Positions 1 to 8,115 are shown, numbered from the stretch's first letter. The stretch: DNA of 64,000 nucleotides from Pseudoalteromonas flavipulchra NCIMB 2033 = ATCC BAA-314 (GCA_000814665.1 JWIH01000017.1:62001-126000), one strand, 5' to 3'. Numbers and translations: made by a program. Notes: generated by a model not told the origin, from the sequence alone.

Positions 1-1419
1 GCATTACCAGAGCAAGTGGTTGACGATGTTATTTCATCAGGTTTCCAAAGTGCCGGTCAACGCTGTTCAGCACTTCGTGTGTTGTTCTTACAAGAAGATG
101 TTGCTGACGGTATCATCGAAATGATCCAAGGTGCACTTAAAGAGCTACATATCGGCGACCCATCGCTACTATCTACAGATGTAGGTCCAGTAATCGACGA
201 AAAAGCGCTGACCACTTTGACTAAGCATGTTGATTACATGAAGTCGAACGGTAAGCTACTATTTGAAGCTAAGATCCCTGATAACAGTGAGAACGGCGCT
301 TACTTCTTCGCTCCGCGCCTATATGAGATTTCTGATCTATCCGTGCTTAAGCGTGAAGTATTCGGTCCGGTAGTTCACGTCGTACGCTTCAAAGCAGATC
401 AACTTGATAATGTGATCGACCAAATCAATGGTACAGGCTACGGTCTAACAATGGGCGTTCATTCACGTATTGAAGAGCGCTGCGAATACCTAGCTAAGAT
501 GTCGCGTGCGGGTAACGTATACGTGAACCGTAACATGATTGGTGCGATCGTTGGTGTTCAACCATTTGGTGGTCGTGGCCTATCTGGTACAGGTCCAAAA
601 GCAGGTGGTCCAAACTACCTACTTCGCCTTGTGAAAGAAAAAGCGTCACCAGACAACGTACAAATGACAGATCTGACGCCTGATGAGCTAGAGATCCACC
701 ACTTCCCAGGTGCCGTTGAGCAAGTTGAAAAACTGATGCAAAACTCTAAGCGTGATGAGAAGATCTGGCGTCGTACTGCGCTTAATGACCGTGTTTCGGC
801 AGTGCGTCAGCTACTTGCTAAAGTGGCAACAGTAGACATCATTGACGAGCTGGCGGATGATTTGTCATTAACGCTTTCTGATGCGCGTGCTCAGCTAAAC
901 CGCTTAGAAAAGCGTATGCGTACTTACACAACGCTACCAGGACCTACTGGTGAATCGAACACGCTGCACTTAGAAGCGCGTGGTTGTGTAGTGGTATATG
1001 CCGATAAGAGTACGTCGTTCAACTTCTGGGCGATTTCAATTATCACAGCACTTGCTGCCGGTAACACAGTGATCACAGTAGCCTCTGACTTGTTTTATGA
1101 AGAAGCATTGGCATTTAGAGATAAGTTCATCTCAACTGGCGTTGCTGAAGGCGTATTCCAAGTAGCGAAGCAAAACCAGCTACAAGCGATTTTGGCACAC
1201 CCTCACCTTGCAGGTGCTGTTGTGGCTGCGCGCTCTTCACGCCTTGGTTACTTCTCACAGCAACTTGCAGAGCGCAAAGGTGCTATCCTGCCGGTGATCA
1301 GTGCAGAGTACTACGATACGCTTATCAATCGTCTAGTGACTGAGAAAACCATCAGTATCGATACCACAGCTTCTGGTGGTAACACTTCACTGATGACGCT
1401 TGTTGAAGACGAAGAGTAA
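1..1419 (+). CDS. putA: Bifunctional proline dehydrogenase / P5C dehydrogenase PutA, C-terminal part
   Basis: The reading frame is open from base 1, so the gene begins upstream of the window; 472 C-terminal codons are present. PutA oxidises proline to glutamate, and this part holds the end of the aldehyde dehydrogenase domain acting on pyrroline-5-carboxylate. The catalytic-cysteine motif SAGQRCSALR lies at residues 18-27 of the fragment, followed by the ALDH segments EVFGPVVHV and QPFGGRGLSGTGPKAGG. The roughly 240 residues after that match the C-terminal extension that separates PutA from single-domain P5C dehydrogenases. A GTG at 16 is internal and is not the start. The gene ends in a hairpin terminator. 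Confidence 0.95.
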   Translation, partial: ALPEQVVDDVISSGFQSAGQRCSALRVLFLQEDVADGIIEMIQGALKELHIGDPSLLSTDVGPVIDEKALTTLTKHVDYMKSNGKLLFEAKIPDNSENGAYFFAPRLYEISDLSVLKREVFGPVVHVVRFKADQLDNVIDQINGTGYGLTMGVHSRIEERCEYLAKMSRAGNVYVNRNMIGAIVGVQPFGGRGLSGTGPKAGGPNYLLRLVKEKASPDNVQMTDLTPDELEIHHFPGAVEQVEKLMQNSKRDEKIWRRTALNDRVSAVRQLLAKVATVDIIDELADDLSLTLSDARAQLNRLEKRMRTYTTLPGPTGESNTLHLEARGCVVVYADKSTSFNFWAISIITALAAGNTVITVASDLFYEEALAFRDKFISTGVAEGVFQVAKQNQLQAILAHPHLAGAVVAARSSRLGYFSQQLAERKGAILPVISAEYYDTLINRLVTEKTISIDTTASGGNTSLMTLVEDEE

Positions 1420-1462
1420 AAGAATATAAGTCGCTATGTTAGCCATAACGATTTTATCGACC

Positions 1463-1490
1463 AAAGCCAGCGCAAGCTGGCTTTAATTTT
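1463..1490 (+). terminator. Rho-independent terminator of putA
   Basis: Perfect 9-bp stem (AAAGCCAGC, 1463-1471, and GCTGGCTTT, 1476-1484) with a GCAA loop, followed by TTAATTTTTT. It lies between the converging putA and HTH genes and may serve both. Confidence 0.85.
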
Positions 1491-1745
1491 TTACGCAGCG
1501 CTTGATGTCCTTAATCCCACAATAACATTAACAATGTCCATTAAATAAACATCTTCAACCAAAGCAATCACATCATTCCATTTAGGGTTGTATTCGTTAT
1601 TCTCCCAGCGCCTTAATGTTCGCTCCTCTATACCATAGCTTGCGGCTGATTCAGCTTGAGTAAAACCGCGACTTTTACGTGCAAATCTAAGTATGGCAGC
1701 ACCAAGCGGCGCGCGTTCAGAAATTAAAGGTTGGCTCATTAACAT
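1491..1745 (-). CDS. Small XRE-type helix-turn-helix regulator
   Basis: A protein of about 84 residues. The segment from RFARKSRGFTQAESAASYGI to EERTLRRWENNEYNPKW is a classic XRE/Cro helix-turn-helix (helix, turn, recognition helix, RWE). It has no second domain. The longest frame starts at 1754, but there AAGGA would sit one base from the start codon. The ATG at 1745 has the same AAGGA at a 9-nt distance, so 1745 is preferred. It is transcribed divergently from the S24-type regulator, and the shared gap contains inverted repeats. It is probably a repressor or autoregulator; the target is unknown. Confidence 0.8.
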   Translation of the reverse strand: MLMSQPLISERAPLGAAILRFARKSRGFTQAESAASYGIEERTLRRWENNEYNPKWNDVIALVEDVYLMDIVNVIVGLRTSSAA

Positions 1746-1800
1746 CACACTCATTCCTTAAAAAATTGCGCAAATATATGACATTTAGAAAAATCACTTA

Positions 1801-1902
1801 TTTACGCACTCACTGACTAAATGCATTCACTGCGTAATTTAATGAAGATAATAGACCCATTTTTTACGCATTTCAACGAAAAAATGGATCTATTTTGCGT
1901 CA
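1801..1902. promoter_or_regulatory. Operator-rich divergent regulatory region
   Basis: Between the two divergent regulators is an imperfect 12-bp inverted repeat (GACCCATTTTTT, 1854-1865, and AAAAAATGGATC, 1879-1890, one mismatch). There are also four copies of a short motif: TTACGCA at 1802 and 1864, the inverted TGCGTAA at 1831, and TGCGTCA at 1896. This spacing of direct and inverted half-sites is typical of HTH-regulator operators. Which protein binds which site is not known. Confidence 0.55.
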
Positions 1903-1910
1903 AAAATGAT

Positions 1911-1939
1911 TTTACTTCGCAAAAAATAGCCCATATAAT
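1911..1939 (+). promoter_or_regulatory. Sigma-70 promoter of the S24-type regulator
   Basis: TTTACT (1911-1916), a 17-nt spacer and a perfect TATAAT (1934-1939), 33 bp before the start codon. The inverted repeat at 1854-1890 lies just upstream. Confidence 0.65.
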
Positions 1940-1972
1940 GACGCACACGTATCATTATTTAAGAGGCAACGC

Positions 1973-2656
1973 ATGGAACAAAGTCTCATGAGCCTAGCGG
2001 AGCGCGTAGAATATGCGATCAAGCCAGACAGTATTAGAGCTTTTGCGTTAAAAATTGATGTATCTGAAGGGACGCTGCGCAGAATATTAAAAGGGGAAGA
2101 CCCAAAACTCAGTGTCATTGAACGCATTGCTAAACAAGCCAACGTAGATTTGATGTGGCTCGTTACCGGGATCCCACTTGATTGCAAAGCCGAATCACCA
2201 ATCATCCAGCAAAGTATTACCTTGGAAGACTTCAATGAGGACTTTGTTGTTGTGCCTGGCTACCATGTCTCTGTCAGTACGGGTTATGGTGCATTTAACC
2301 AAAGTGCCGAGGTTGCACGTTATCTTGCATTTAGAAAAAAGTGGATTGAATTTAAAAATCTAGATAAGTCACAGCTGGTCGTGGTGTTTGCCAAAGGCGA
2401 CTCTATGGAACCCACTATTCACAATAACAATACAATTTTAGTGGATTTATCGGATAAAAAATTAAGCGAAGGCCTGATCTACGTTGTCCGCCTTGGTGAA
2501 GAGCTTTATGCCAAGCGCTTACAACAAAACTTTGATGGCTCAGTACGCTTGATTAGTGATAATAAAGAATACCGGGAACAAGTTGTGATGCCGAATGAAT
2601 TGGAGCAGCTGGAAATTCTCGGTAAAGTGGTATGGATTGGTAAAGATCTAATTTAA
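1973..2656 (+). CDS. LexA/CI-like transcriptional regulator with S24 peptidase domain
   Basis: 227 residues. An N-terminal helix-turn-helix (about residues 8-65) is followed by a linker and a peptidase S24 domain. The catalytic dyad is visible as Ser144 in GDSMEPTI and Lys181 in LYAKRL. Phage-type repressors of this architecture are inactivated by RecA-stimulated self-cleavage. The usual Ala-Gly cleavage neighbourhood is here VSVSTGYGAF, with Thr-Gly instead of Ala-Gly, so self-cleavage is uncertain. The start has a good AGAGG ribosome site. No phage structural genes are nearby, so it is more likely a chromosomal regulator than a prophage repressor. Its stop is 5 nt from the exporter gene, suggesting co-transcription. 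Confidence 0.85.
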   Translation: MEQSLMSLAERVEYAIKPDSIRAFALKIDVSEGTLRRILKGEDPKLSVIERIAKQANVDLMWLVTGIPLDCKAESPIIQQSITLEDFNEDFVVVPGYHVSVSTGYGAFNQSAEVARYLAFRKKWIEFKNLDKSQLVVVFAKGDSMEPTIHNNNTILVDLSDKKLSEGLIYVVRLGEELYAKRLQQNFDGSVRLISDNKEYREQVVMPNELEQLEILGKVVWIGKDLI

Positions 2657-2661
2657 TAACG

Positions 2662-3297
2662 ATGCTAAATCTTGAATACTTATTCTCATTTTTAATCGCC
2701 AGCACGTTAATTGCCGTGGCACCGGGCCCATCCAATGCGTTTTTAATGGCGCAGACCTTTACTAATGGCCGCGTAGCTGGCATGCAAAGCGCATTAGGCT
2801 TTGCGCTAGGAGGAGTGATCCACACACTCTTTGCCGTTGTTGGCTTATCGGCACTCCTAAAAGCCTCAGAGACCGCCTATACCACAGTGCAATACCTCGG
2901 CGCAGCTTACTTAGCTTATCTAGGTGTAATGACTATCAAAGAGACGCTTGGGAAGGGGCAGATAGCTTGCGAGGAAAAGCCACACGTGAGCACTAAAAAG
3001 CCTAAAAACGTGATGTTCCAAGCAATGATGACGGAAGTCTTAAATCCCAAAGTCGCCCTGTTTTTTATTGCATTTATTCCTCAGTTTGTCGATAGTAGCT
3101 TGCCGACTTCGACAACGATGCAACTGGCCATGTTTGGCTTACTGTACCCTATTTTAGCTTTTCCCATCGACTGCATGTATATCTACGGTGGTGATAAAAT
3201 CGCTGGCTATTTTAGGCAGCATCCCGCAGCGCCGGTGTGGATTGATCGTATTTCAGGCTTAATTTTTATCGCATTGGCAGTCAACTTATTACTCTAA
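2662..3297 (+). CDS. LysE/RhtB family amino acid exporter
   Basis: 211 residues with six predicted membrane segments. The N-terminal signature VAPGPSNAFLMAQTFTNGR and the following GxxxALGFALGG belong to the LysE/RhtB/LeuE exporter family, which exports amino acids or derivatives such as homoserine lactone across the inner membrane. The substrate cannot be predicted. The start follows the regulator stop by 5 nt with no clear Shine-Dalgarno sequence, so translation is probably coupled. The regulator may therefore control its own downstream exporter. Confidence 0.88.
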   Translation: MLNLEYLFSFLIASTLIAVAPGPSNAFLMAQTFTNGRVAGMQSALGFALGGVIHTLFAVVGLSALLKASETAYTTVQYLGAAYLAYLGVMTIKETLGKGQIACEEKPHVSTKKPKNVMFQAMMTEVLNPKVALFFIAFIPQFVDSSLPTSTTMQLAMFGLLYPILAFPIDCMYIYGGDKIAGYFRQHPAAPVWIDRISGLIFIALAVNLLL

Positions 3298-3325
3298 ACA
3301 GTTACGCAAAATAGGAGCAGTACAC

Positions 3326-3784
3326 ATGCAAAAACGCTCACAGCCACTGCCAGCTAAAAAGCATATTGCTTTGGTTGCACACGATGGCATGAAACCAGCC
3401 CTACTTGAGTGGTGTCAGACCCACTTAGATAGCCTAAAACAGCACAAGCTTTACGCCACGGGCACAACGGGTAACCTAATAGAAAAGCATACTGGTTTAG
3501 AAGTAACAAAGCTATTTAGTGGCCCAATGGGTGGCGACCAACAAATTGGTGCCAAAATCGCGGAGCAAGATGTTCATGTCTTGATTTTCTTTTGGGATCC
3601 GCTTGCGTCGCAGCCTCACGATCCGGATGTAAAAGCACTGTTGAGACTCGCTGCTGTCTGGAATATTCCCGTTGCCTGTAATGAAGCAACGGCAGATTTA
3701 CTGATGGCGTGCGATAAAATGAGCCAGCCAATCGCAAGACATTTACCTGATTATGAGCAGTATCTTGCTAGTCGCTTAGATTGA
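3326..3784 (+). CDS. mgsA: Methylglyoxal synthase
   Basis: 152 residues, the same length as E. coli MgsA. It converts dihydroxyacetone phosphate to methylglyoxal and phosphate, a glycolytic bypass that relieves sugar-phosphate stress. Conserved active-site residues are in register with E. coli: His19-Asp20 in VAHDGMK, Asp71 in GGDQQIGA, and His98 and Asp101 in PHDPDVKALLR. AGGAG lies 8 nt before the ATG. The gene follows the exporter by 28 nt and ends at a hairpin. Confidence 0.97.
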   Translation: MQKRSQPLPAKKHIALVAHDGMKPALLEWCQTHLDSLKQHKLYATGTTGNLIEKHTGLEVTKLFSGPMGGDQQIGAKIAEQDVHVLIFFWDPLASQPHDPDVKALLRLAAVWNIPVACNEATADLLMACDKMSQPIARHLPDYEQYLASRLD

Positions 3785-3801
3785 TAAAATAGATGAGTAA
3801 G

Positions 3802-3832
3802 GAAGCGGTTTGTGACCGCTTCTTTGATTTTG
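3802..3832 (+). terminator. Terminator after mgsA
   Basis: An 8-bp stem (GAAGCGGT, 3802-3809, and ACCGCTTC, 3815-3822) with a 5-nt loop, followed by a T-rich stretch. It lies between the converging mgsA and yegD-like genes. Confidence 0.7.
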
Positions 3833-3839
3833 ACTTCGA

Positions 3840-5198
3840 TTACTTAAATATTTTATCCGCCCACTTAGTCAAGCCTGCAGTAACACTACCAAAGTTATCC
3901 CCGTTCACCATTTCAATATCACCAATTTGCTGTGCAAGCGTTGCCTTGAGTAACGGTGATTGCGCGCTACCGCCAGTCAGATAAATTACATCGGGCTTTG
4001 ACCCCGCTTGATGAATGGCTTCTTTCGCAAGCATGCCCATCTGCTCTAAGTTCGACATGACCGACTCGGCAAAATCTTGCTGCGTAAATTCAGAGGTTAA
4101 CTGTGGCTCAATAAAACCAAGATTGGCATTAAACTTTGCTTGTTCAGAGAGTGCTATCTTACCAAGCTCACCTTCACGAACCACTTGATGGGTAAGTTTG
4201 TTCTGTTGAATGTGAAGTAAACGCGCCAGCTTTTGCGGCTCGGCGACATCTCGCAACATGCTCTGCAATTCTCGCGCTAATTTATCGCTGTAGAAGTCTA
4301 GTTGAGACTGAATATCATTGATTTTACATGCCTGCCAATACAGTTGACTAGGCATCGGCAAACCTGAACTCATGTTAGAGCCTAGACCACACAACGGCAT
4401 TAATTGGTGATAAGCAAGTGCAATATCTAAATCGTTACCACCGATACGTTTACCCGTATGCGCTAAAAAGTCTTGCTGGCGCTGTGTATTATTGCGATAG
4501 CTTGGCCCCATTCGGACAAACGAACAATCGCTAGTACCACCGCCGATATCAACGACCAGCACAAGTTTATCTTGCTGAAGACGACTTTCATACTCAATCC
4601 CCGCTGCGAGCGGTTCGAAGAGAAAATCCACTTCCTTAAATCCTGCTCTTTTTGCAGCGGTAGTAAGAATATTAACCGCCTGTTGATTACTTTCTTCTCC
4701 GCCGACGGACTGAAAATTAACAGGTCGACCAATCACAGTGTCGGTAATGGACTGTTGCAGCTGCGACTCGGCACGGCGCTTAATCTCAACCATCATCGCC
4801 GCAGCAATATCTTCAAAGAAGGCGATTTGTTGAGATTTAAGCCCAACCGCCCCAAAGAAGGACTTAGGTGATTTAACAAAAAAACCTTCTTCGGGAAATT
4901 CAATATACTCAGAAATTGCCGCTTGACCAAAAAAAACGCCCGCTTCATGTGCTTCTAAATCGAGATCGCGCTTAGCTTGCTGCGCTACCGTTAGCAGCCC
5001 TTGGCGAGACTGCGTATAGACTGGATCTGGTTTACTCAGATGACGGTTAACAAATGCAGGAATTAACGCATTGTGCATCGCATACATAGTCGAAGGCAGG
5101 TAATATTTATCTTGCTCGAGACGCAGTAAGTCCACTTCACCATTTTGCATAACGCCTATCGCACAATTAGAACTTCCGTAATCAAACCCGACTTTCAT
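3840..5198 (-). CDS. yegD: Hsp70-family chaperone, YegD-like
   Basis: 452 residues, close to E. coli YegD (about 450). The actin-like ATPase motifs are present: phosphate-1 loop FDYGSSNCAIGV at residues 5-16, phosphate-2 VVDIGGGTSDCSFVRMG, and a C-terminal YLTGGSAQSPL adenosine-site motif. The C-terminal substrate-binding domain of DnaK is missing, as in other YegD proteins. Its client is unknown. The ribosome site GAGG lies 6 nt before the ATG. The first about 20 codons and the leader are duplicated twice upstream in the 205-bp array, so its promoter context is unusual. Confidence 0.93.
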   Translation of the reverse strand: MKVGFDYGSSNCAIGVMQNGEVDLLRLEQDKYYLPSTMYAMHNALIPAFVNRHLSKPDPVYTQSRQGLLTVAQQAKRDLDLEAHEAGVFFGQAAISEYIEFPEEGFFVKSPKSFFGAVGLKSQQIAFFEDIAAAMMVEIKRRAESQLQQSITDTVIGRPVNFQSVGGEESNQQAVNILTTAAKRAGFKEVDFLFEPLAAGIEYESRLQQDKLVLVVDIGGGTSDCSFVRMGPSYRNNTQRQQDFLAHTGKRIGGNDLDIALAYHQLMPLCGLGSNMSSGLPMPSQLYWQACKINDIQSQLDFYSDKLARELQSMLRDVAEPQKLARLLHIQQNKLTHQVVREGELGKIALSEQAKFNANLGFIEPQLTSEFTQQDFAESVMSNLEQMGMLAKEAIHQAGSKPDVIYLTGGSAQSPLLKATLAQQIGDIEMVNGDNFGSVTAGLTKWADKIFK

Positions 5199-5262
5199 TC
5201 TCTACCTCAAACTGCTGAAAAGTCGCGAAGTGTATCATGGTTGTCGTTATTGTCAGATGAAT

Positions 5263-5403
5263 TTATCTAGGTTCCAGCGCCATTAATTGGCTTGTTGTGA
5301 AAAGTATAGTGGAATAAGCCTGTTGGCTCTCCGTCTCCACCATTTTGCATAACACACTAGGCATTGCACAATGAGAGCTTCCGTAATCAAACCCGACTTT
5401 CAT
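5263..5403 (-). pseudogene. 46-codon chimeric ORF (YegD start fused to GGDEF-protein tail), copy 1
   Basis: Open frame of 46 codons starting with the same ribosome site and first ten codons as YegD (MKVGFDYGSS). It crosses the duplication junction and continues in frame into a segment resembling the GGDEF C-terminus (ETESQQAYST against ETGIQQADSA). It then shifts frame and ends at TAA. It is most simply a by-product of the duplication; translation is possible because the yegD initiation region is intact. Confidence 0.5.
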
Positions 5404-5467
5404 TCTCTACCTCAAACTGCTGAAAAGTCGCGAAGTGTATTATGGTTGTCGTTATTGCCAGATGAAT

Positions 5468-5608
5468 TTATCTAGGTTCCAGCGCCATTAATTGGCTTGT
5501 TGTGAAAAGTATAGTGGAATAAGCCTGTTGGCTCTCCGTCTCCACCATTTTGCATAACACACTAGACATAGCACAATGAGAGCTTCCGTAATCAAACCCG
5601 ACTTTCAT
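5468..5608 (-). pseudogene. 46-codon chimeric ORF, copy 2
   Basis: Second copy, exactly 205 bp away, with the same start, junction and stop. The predicted peptide differs from copy 1 at one residue (Ser instead of Pro at position 15). The shared junction and shared 5-nt indel indicate that one copy arose from the other. Confidence 0.5.
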
Positions 5609-5676
5609 TCTCTACCTCAAACTGCTGAAAAGTGGCGAAGTGTATTATGGTTGTCGTTATTGCCAGATGAATTTAT

Positions 5677-6708
5677 CTAGGTTCCAACATCCTTAATTGG
5701 TTTGTTGTGGAAAGCATAGCGCACACTGTCAGATTGCTTGGCTTGATACATAGCGGAATCTGCCTGTTGGATCCCAGTCTCGATGTCGAGGTTATTAAAT
5801 AGACTGACGCCGATACTAATCCGACAACTTAGCTTATTGCCTTCAAAGAGATAGGGTTTATCTACCTTGTTGATTATTTGCTGGCAGATCCCAACCACAT
5901 GAGATTCGGCTTGAGGCTGTTGCGGAGATAAGTGAGTGATTAAAATCACAAACTCATCGCCTCCCCAACGGATCACCACATCATCTTGGCGTACGCTAGC
6001 ACACAAACGCTGGGCAACCGCCTTGAGTAACTGATCCCCCACATGGTGGCCATGCAAGTCATTTACTTTTTTAAAATCGTCAAGGTCCAAAAACAAGATT
6101 GCGCTGTAACTACCAAGCTGTTGACCTACATGGAGTTGCTCCATCAATCCATGCTGAAGAACATGGCGATTCGGTAATTCGGTTAACTGGTCATGATACG
6201 CCAACTTCTCAGCTTCGAGATACTCCAACTTACGGTCATTGATATCCCGAGATAACACGATAAAACGTGTTTCAGCATGATTATCGCTTGCAGTGACAAC
6301 CTTACGGGCGATAGAGACCTCAAACCAACGCTCACCAACCGGTGTAGACAAGTGAATATGGCTACCATGTGAATAGCCGTTAACTTTTGCTTCCCGTAAT
6401 GCCTGCATCACTATTTTAGCGGCTTGCTCTGGCATCACTTCAGTCACCGTATGGCCAATCAATTGTTCTGCAGGCGCGACTAACAACTCAGGGCGAAGTA
6501 TTCTGGCGTCCCAGTGCCGCCCCTCTTCATCCAGTTCAAACATCAAATCCGGCATCGCACTTAATGTCGACGCCAATTCCTCATAGCTTGGTTGCGCCAA
6601 AGCTTGAGTGCGGGCCATACGTCGGTCCTTAACCATGAGGCGTTGCAACATCCTGTTCCATAATTCTATAAACTTGAACTTTGCAATTTGCAATTTGAAA
6701 CATGCCAA
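5677..6708 (-). CDS. PAS-GGDEF diguanylate cyclase
   Basis: 343 residues. A PAS-like sensory domain (about residues 45-160, SAMPDLMFELDEEG to FIVLSRDINDRK) precedes a GGDEF domain (about 165-335). The catalytic motif GGDEF is intact at 249-253. The RxxD product-inhibition site is present at 240-243 (RQDD), five residues before it, so an active, feedback-inhibited cyclic-di-GMP synthase is expected. No membrane segment is obvious. The true start may be one of the later Met codons (about residues 20-31), because the first 20 residues look unlike a domain. Its 3' end is part of the 205-bp array. Confidence 0.92.
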   Translation of the reverse strand: MACFKLQIAKFKFIELWNRMLQRLMVKDRRMARTQALAQPSYEELASTLSAMPDLMFELDEEGRHWDARILRPELLVAPAEQLIGHTVTEVMPEQAAKIVMQALREAKVNGYSHGSHIHLSTPVGERWFEVSIARKVVTASDNHAETRFIVLSRDINDRKLEYLEAEKLAYHDQLTELPNRHVLQHGLMEQLHVGQQLGSYSAILFLDLDDFKKVNDLHGHHVGDQLLKAVAQRLCASVRQDDVVIRWGGDEFVILITHLSPQQPQAESHVVGICQQIINKVDKPYLFEGNKLSCRISIGVSLFNNLDIETGIQQADSAMYQAKQSDSVRYAFHNKPIKDVGT

Positions 6709-6774
6709 TGAACACTGCTCATCTACGGCTATCGTTATAAAAATAATATACCAATTTTATGAATAATGACTAAT

Positions 6775-6972
6775 TAACCTGAGCTGCGGATAATTAATGC
6801 CTTTCTAGCAGCCAGTTTTAGCGCTAACTGCGTTGAATTCACTTCCAATAGCCAGCTATTGGTGCGTAAATTCGCCTTGTTTTCCCTAAAACTCTCTGGC
6901 TAGACAAGGAAAAAACTAAGTTGTTCTTTAGAAACAATGAGTTTGAACATTCCTTATCCAAACCTCAGGTTA
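6775..6972. mobile_element. MITE-like element, copy 1
   Basis: A 198-bp non-coding element bounded by inverted TAACCTGAG and CTCAGGTTA; in this copy the inverted match extends to 13 bp. Inside, TCTAGCAGCCAG and CTCTGGCTAGA pair, and a central hairpin CCAATAG-CCAG-CTATTGG lies at the middle, so the strand could fold into one long structure. A near-identical copy lies at 14310-14507. No transposase is encoded, so it would have to be moved in trans. It fills half of the 398-bp gap 6709-7106; the rest holds the promoter at 7032-7059 and no gene. Confidence 0.85.
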
Positions 6973-7031
6973 ATTACCGACTGCATCATAAAAAATATTT
7001 TCAAGTCATTGGCTTTGAAGGAGAAAAGCAA

Positions 7032-7059
7032 TTGACGAATTGATAATAATTCCTATAAT
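7032..7059 (+). promoter_or_regulatory. Sigma-70 promoter of the Spo0M-like gene
   Basis: TTGACG (7032-7037), a 16-nt spacer and a perfect TATAAT (7054-7059), 53 bp before the start codon. Confidence 0.75.
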
Positions 7060-7112
7060 CGACACGGCAGCGCTTTCCATGATGGAAGGTCACAAGATAT
7101 ATAAGGATGACT

Positions 7113-7895
7113 ATGTCTTTTTTCAAAAAAGCCCTTGGCGCAGTCGGTATCGGTGCAGCAAAAGTAGATACCATCTTAGAAACCCATCACGCCTCCCCTG
7201 GCGAAGAAATTTCTGGAACGGTTAAAATCATCGGTGGCAAAGTTGCTCAGGAGATCAACAAAATAGATCTTAACGTAATGTGCAACTACACAGTTGAAAG
7301 AGAAGACAGTGAAGGTGAAACAACGACCATCACTAAAAACCACACCCTTGCTAAATTTCAAATCAACGAGCGATTTACTATCGAACCCGGTGATGAAAAG
7401 CACATTCCATTCGCGCTTGACCTCGCTGAAGAAACCCCGCTTACTGTTGGACAATCCAAAACTTGGATCGCTACCAACCTTGATATTAATATGGCGCTCG
7501 ACAAGTCAGATAGGGACTATTTACATATCGTACCTACCGAGCTACAACAAGCGGCTATCGATGCGATGGAAGCGCTTGGCTTTAAACTCTATGAATCAGA
7601 CTGTGAAGGTATTGATGAAGTATCATTCTCACGCCTGCCATTCGTACAAGAACTAGAGTTTAAAACGATCACAGGTGACTTCCATGGTCGCTTTGATGAA
7701 GTAGAAATGGTTTTCTTTAATCGTGGTGAGCAACTCGAAATCATCTTTGAGATTGATCGCAAAGCGCGAGGCTTTAAAGGCTTCTTTGCGGAGGCGCTAG
7801 ACCTTGATGAATCAAAAGCCAGATTGTTGATAGATGAAGCAGATTTAGAAGACCTAGAAGATGCTATCTATGACATTCTAGAGGCGAATTGCTAA
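7113..7895 (+). CDS. Spo0M-like (sporulation-control family) protein
   Basis: 260 residues from the preferred ATG at 7113 (MSFFKKALGAVGIGAAKVDT). The ATG at 7107 directly abuts AAGGA, whereas 7113 has it at 5 nt. The N-terminal half resembles the arrestin-like fold of Spo0M (DTILETHHASPGEEISGTVKIIGGK), and the remainder has the acidic C-terminal domain of bacterial Spo0M homologues. This organism does not sporulate; in other bacteria these proteins often occur beside envelope-stress genes. It sits at the head of the PspA/polyamine cluster but has its own promoter and a following hairpin. Biochemical role unknown. Confidence 0.85.
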   Translation: MSFFKKALGAVGIGAAKVDTILETHHASPGEEISGTVKIIGGKVAQEINKIDLNVMCNYTVEREDSEGETTTITKNHTLAKFQINERFTIEPGDEKHIPFALDLAEETPLTVGQSKTWIATNLDINMALDKSDRDYLHIVPTELQQAAIDAMEALGFKLYESDCEGIDEVSFSRLPFVQELEFKTITGDFHGRFDEVEMVFFNRGEQLEIIFEIDRKARGFKGFFAEALDLDESKARLLIDEADLEDLEDAIYDILEANC

Positions 7896-7946
7896 GGTAT
7901 ATTAACCTTATAGTATTGATAGATTTATATTGATGCTTTGGTGATC

Positions 7947-7968
7947 GTTGCATTCATACGAATGCAAC
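7947..7968 (+). terminator. Hairpin after the Spo0M-like gene
   Basis: Perfect 9-bp stem (GTTGCATTC, 7947-7955, and GAATGCAAC, 7960-7968) with a 4-nt loop. Only a short T-poor tail (TTCTAT) follows, so terminator function is likely but weak. Confidence 0.5.
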
Positions 7969-8115
7969 TTCTATATGAACAAACTCTATTATTATCCCAG
8001 TCCACCTAACGCTATGGTTTATGTTAATACAAATGTTAGGGTGTATAGGTAATAACTTTCTAGACTGATTTATTGTTACAATTTAAGCCCCTTTAACATG
8101 CCGATCACGGCACGT

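Larger units (their letters stand above)
5141..5782. repeat. Tandem array of 205-bp units built from yegD 5' and GGDEF-gene 3' ends
   Basis: Three adjacent units begin with CATTTTGCATAAC at 5141, 5341 and 5546. The last two are exactly 205 bp apart; the first is 200 bp from the second because of a 5-nt indel. Each unit holds the first about 20 codons of yegD with its ribosome site, the gap, and a partly decayed copy of the last about 25 codons of the GGDEF gene. The outer units merge into the two real genes, and the third diverges inside the GGDEF gene near 5690-5782. The structure fits a tandem duplication spanning the gene junction, followed by a second amplification. The 478-bp gap 5199-5676 consists almost wholly of this array. 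Confidence 0.93.

Noticed and set aside
1973..3784. Prophage remnant around the S24 regulator
   Set aside because: No integrase, structural or lysis genes nearby; flanking genes are chromosomal.
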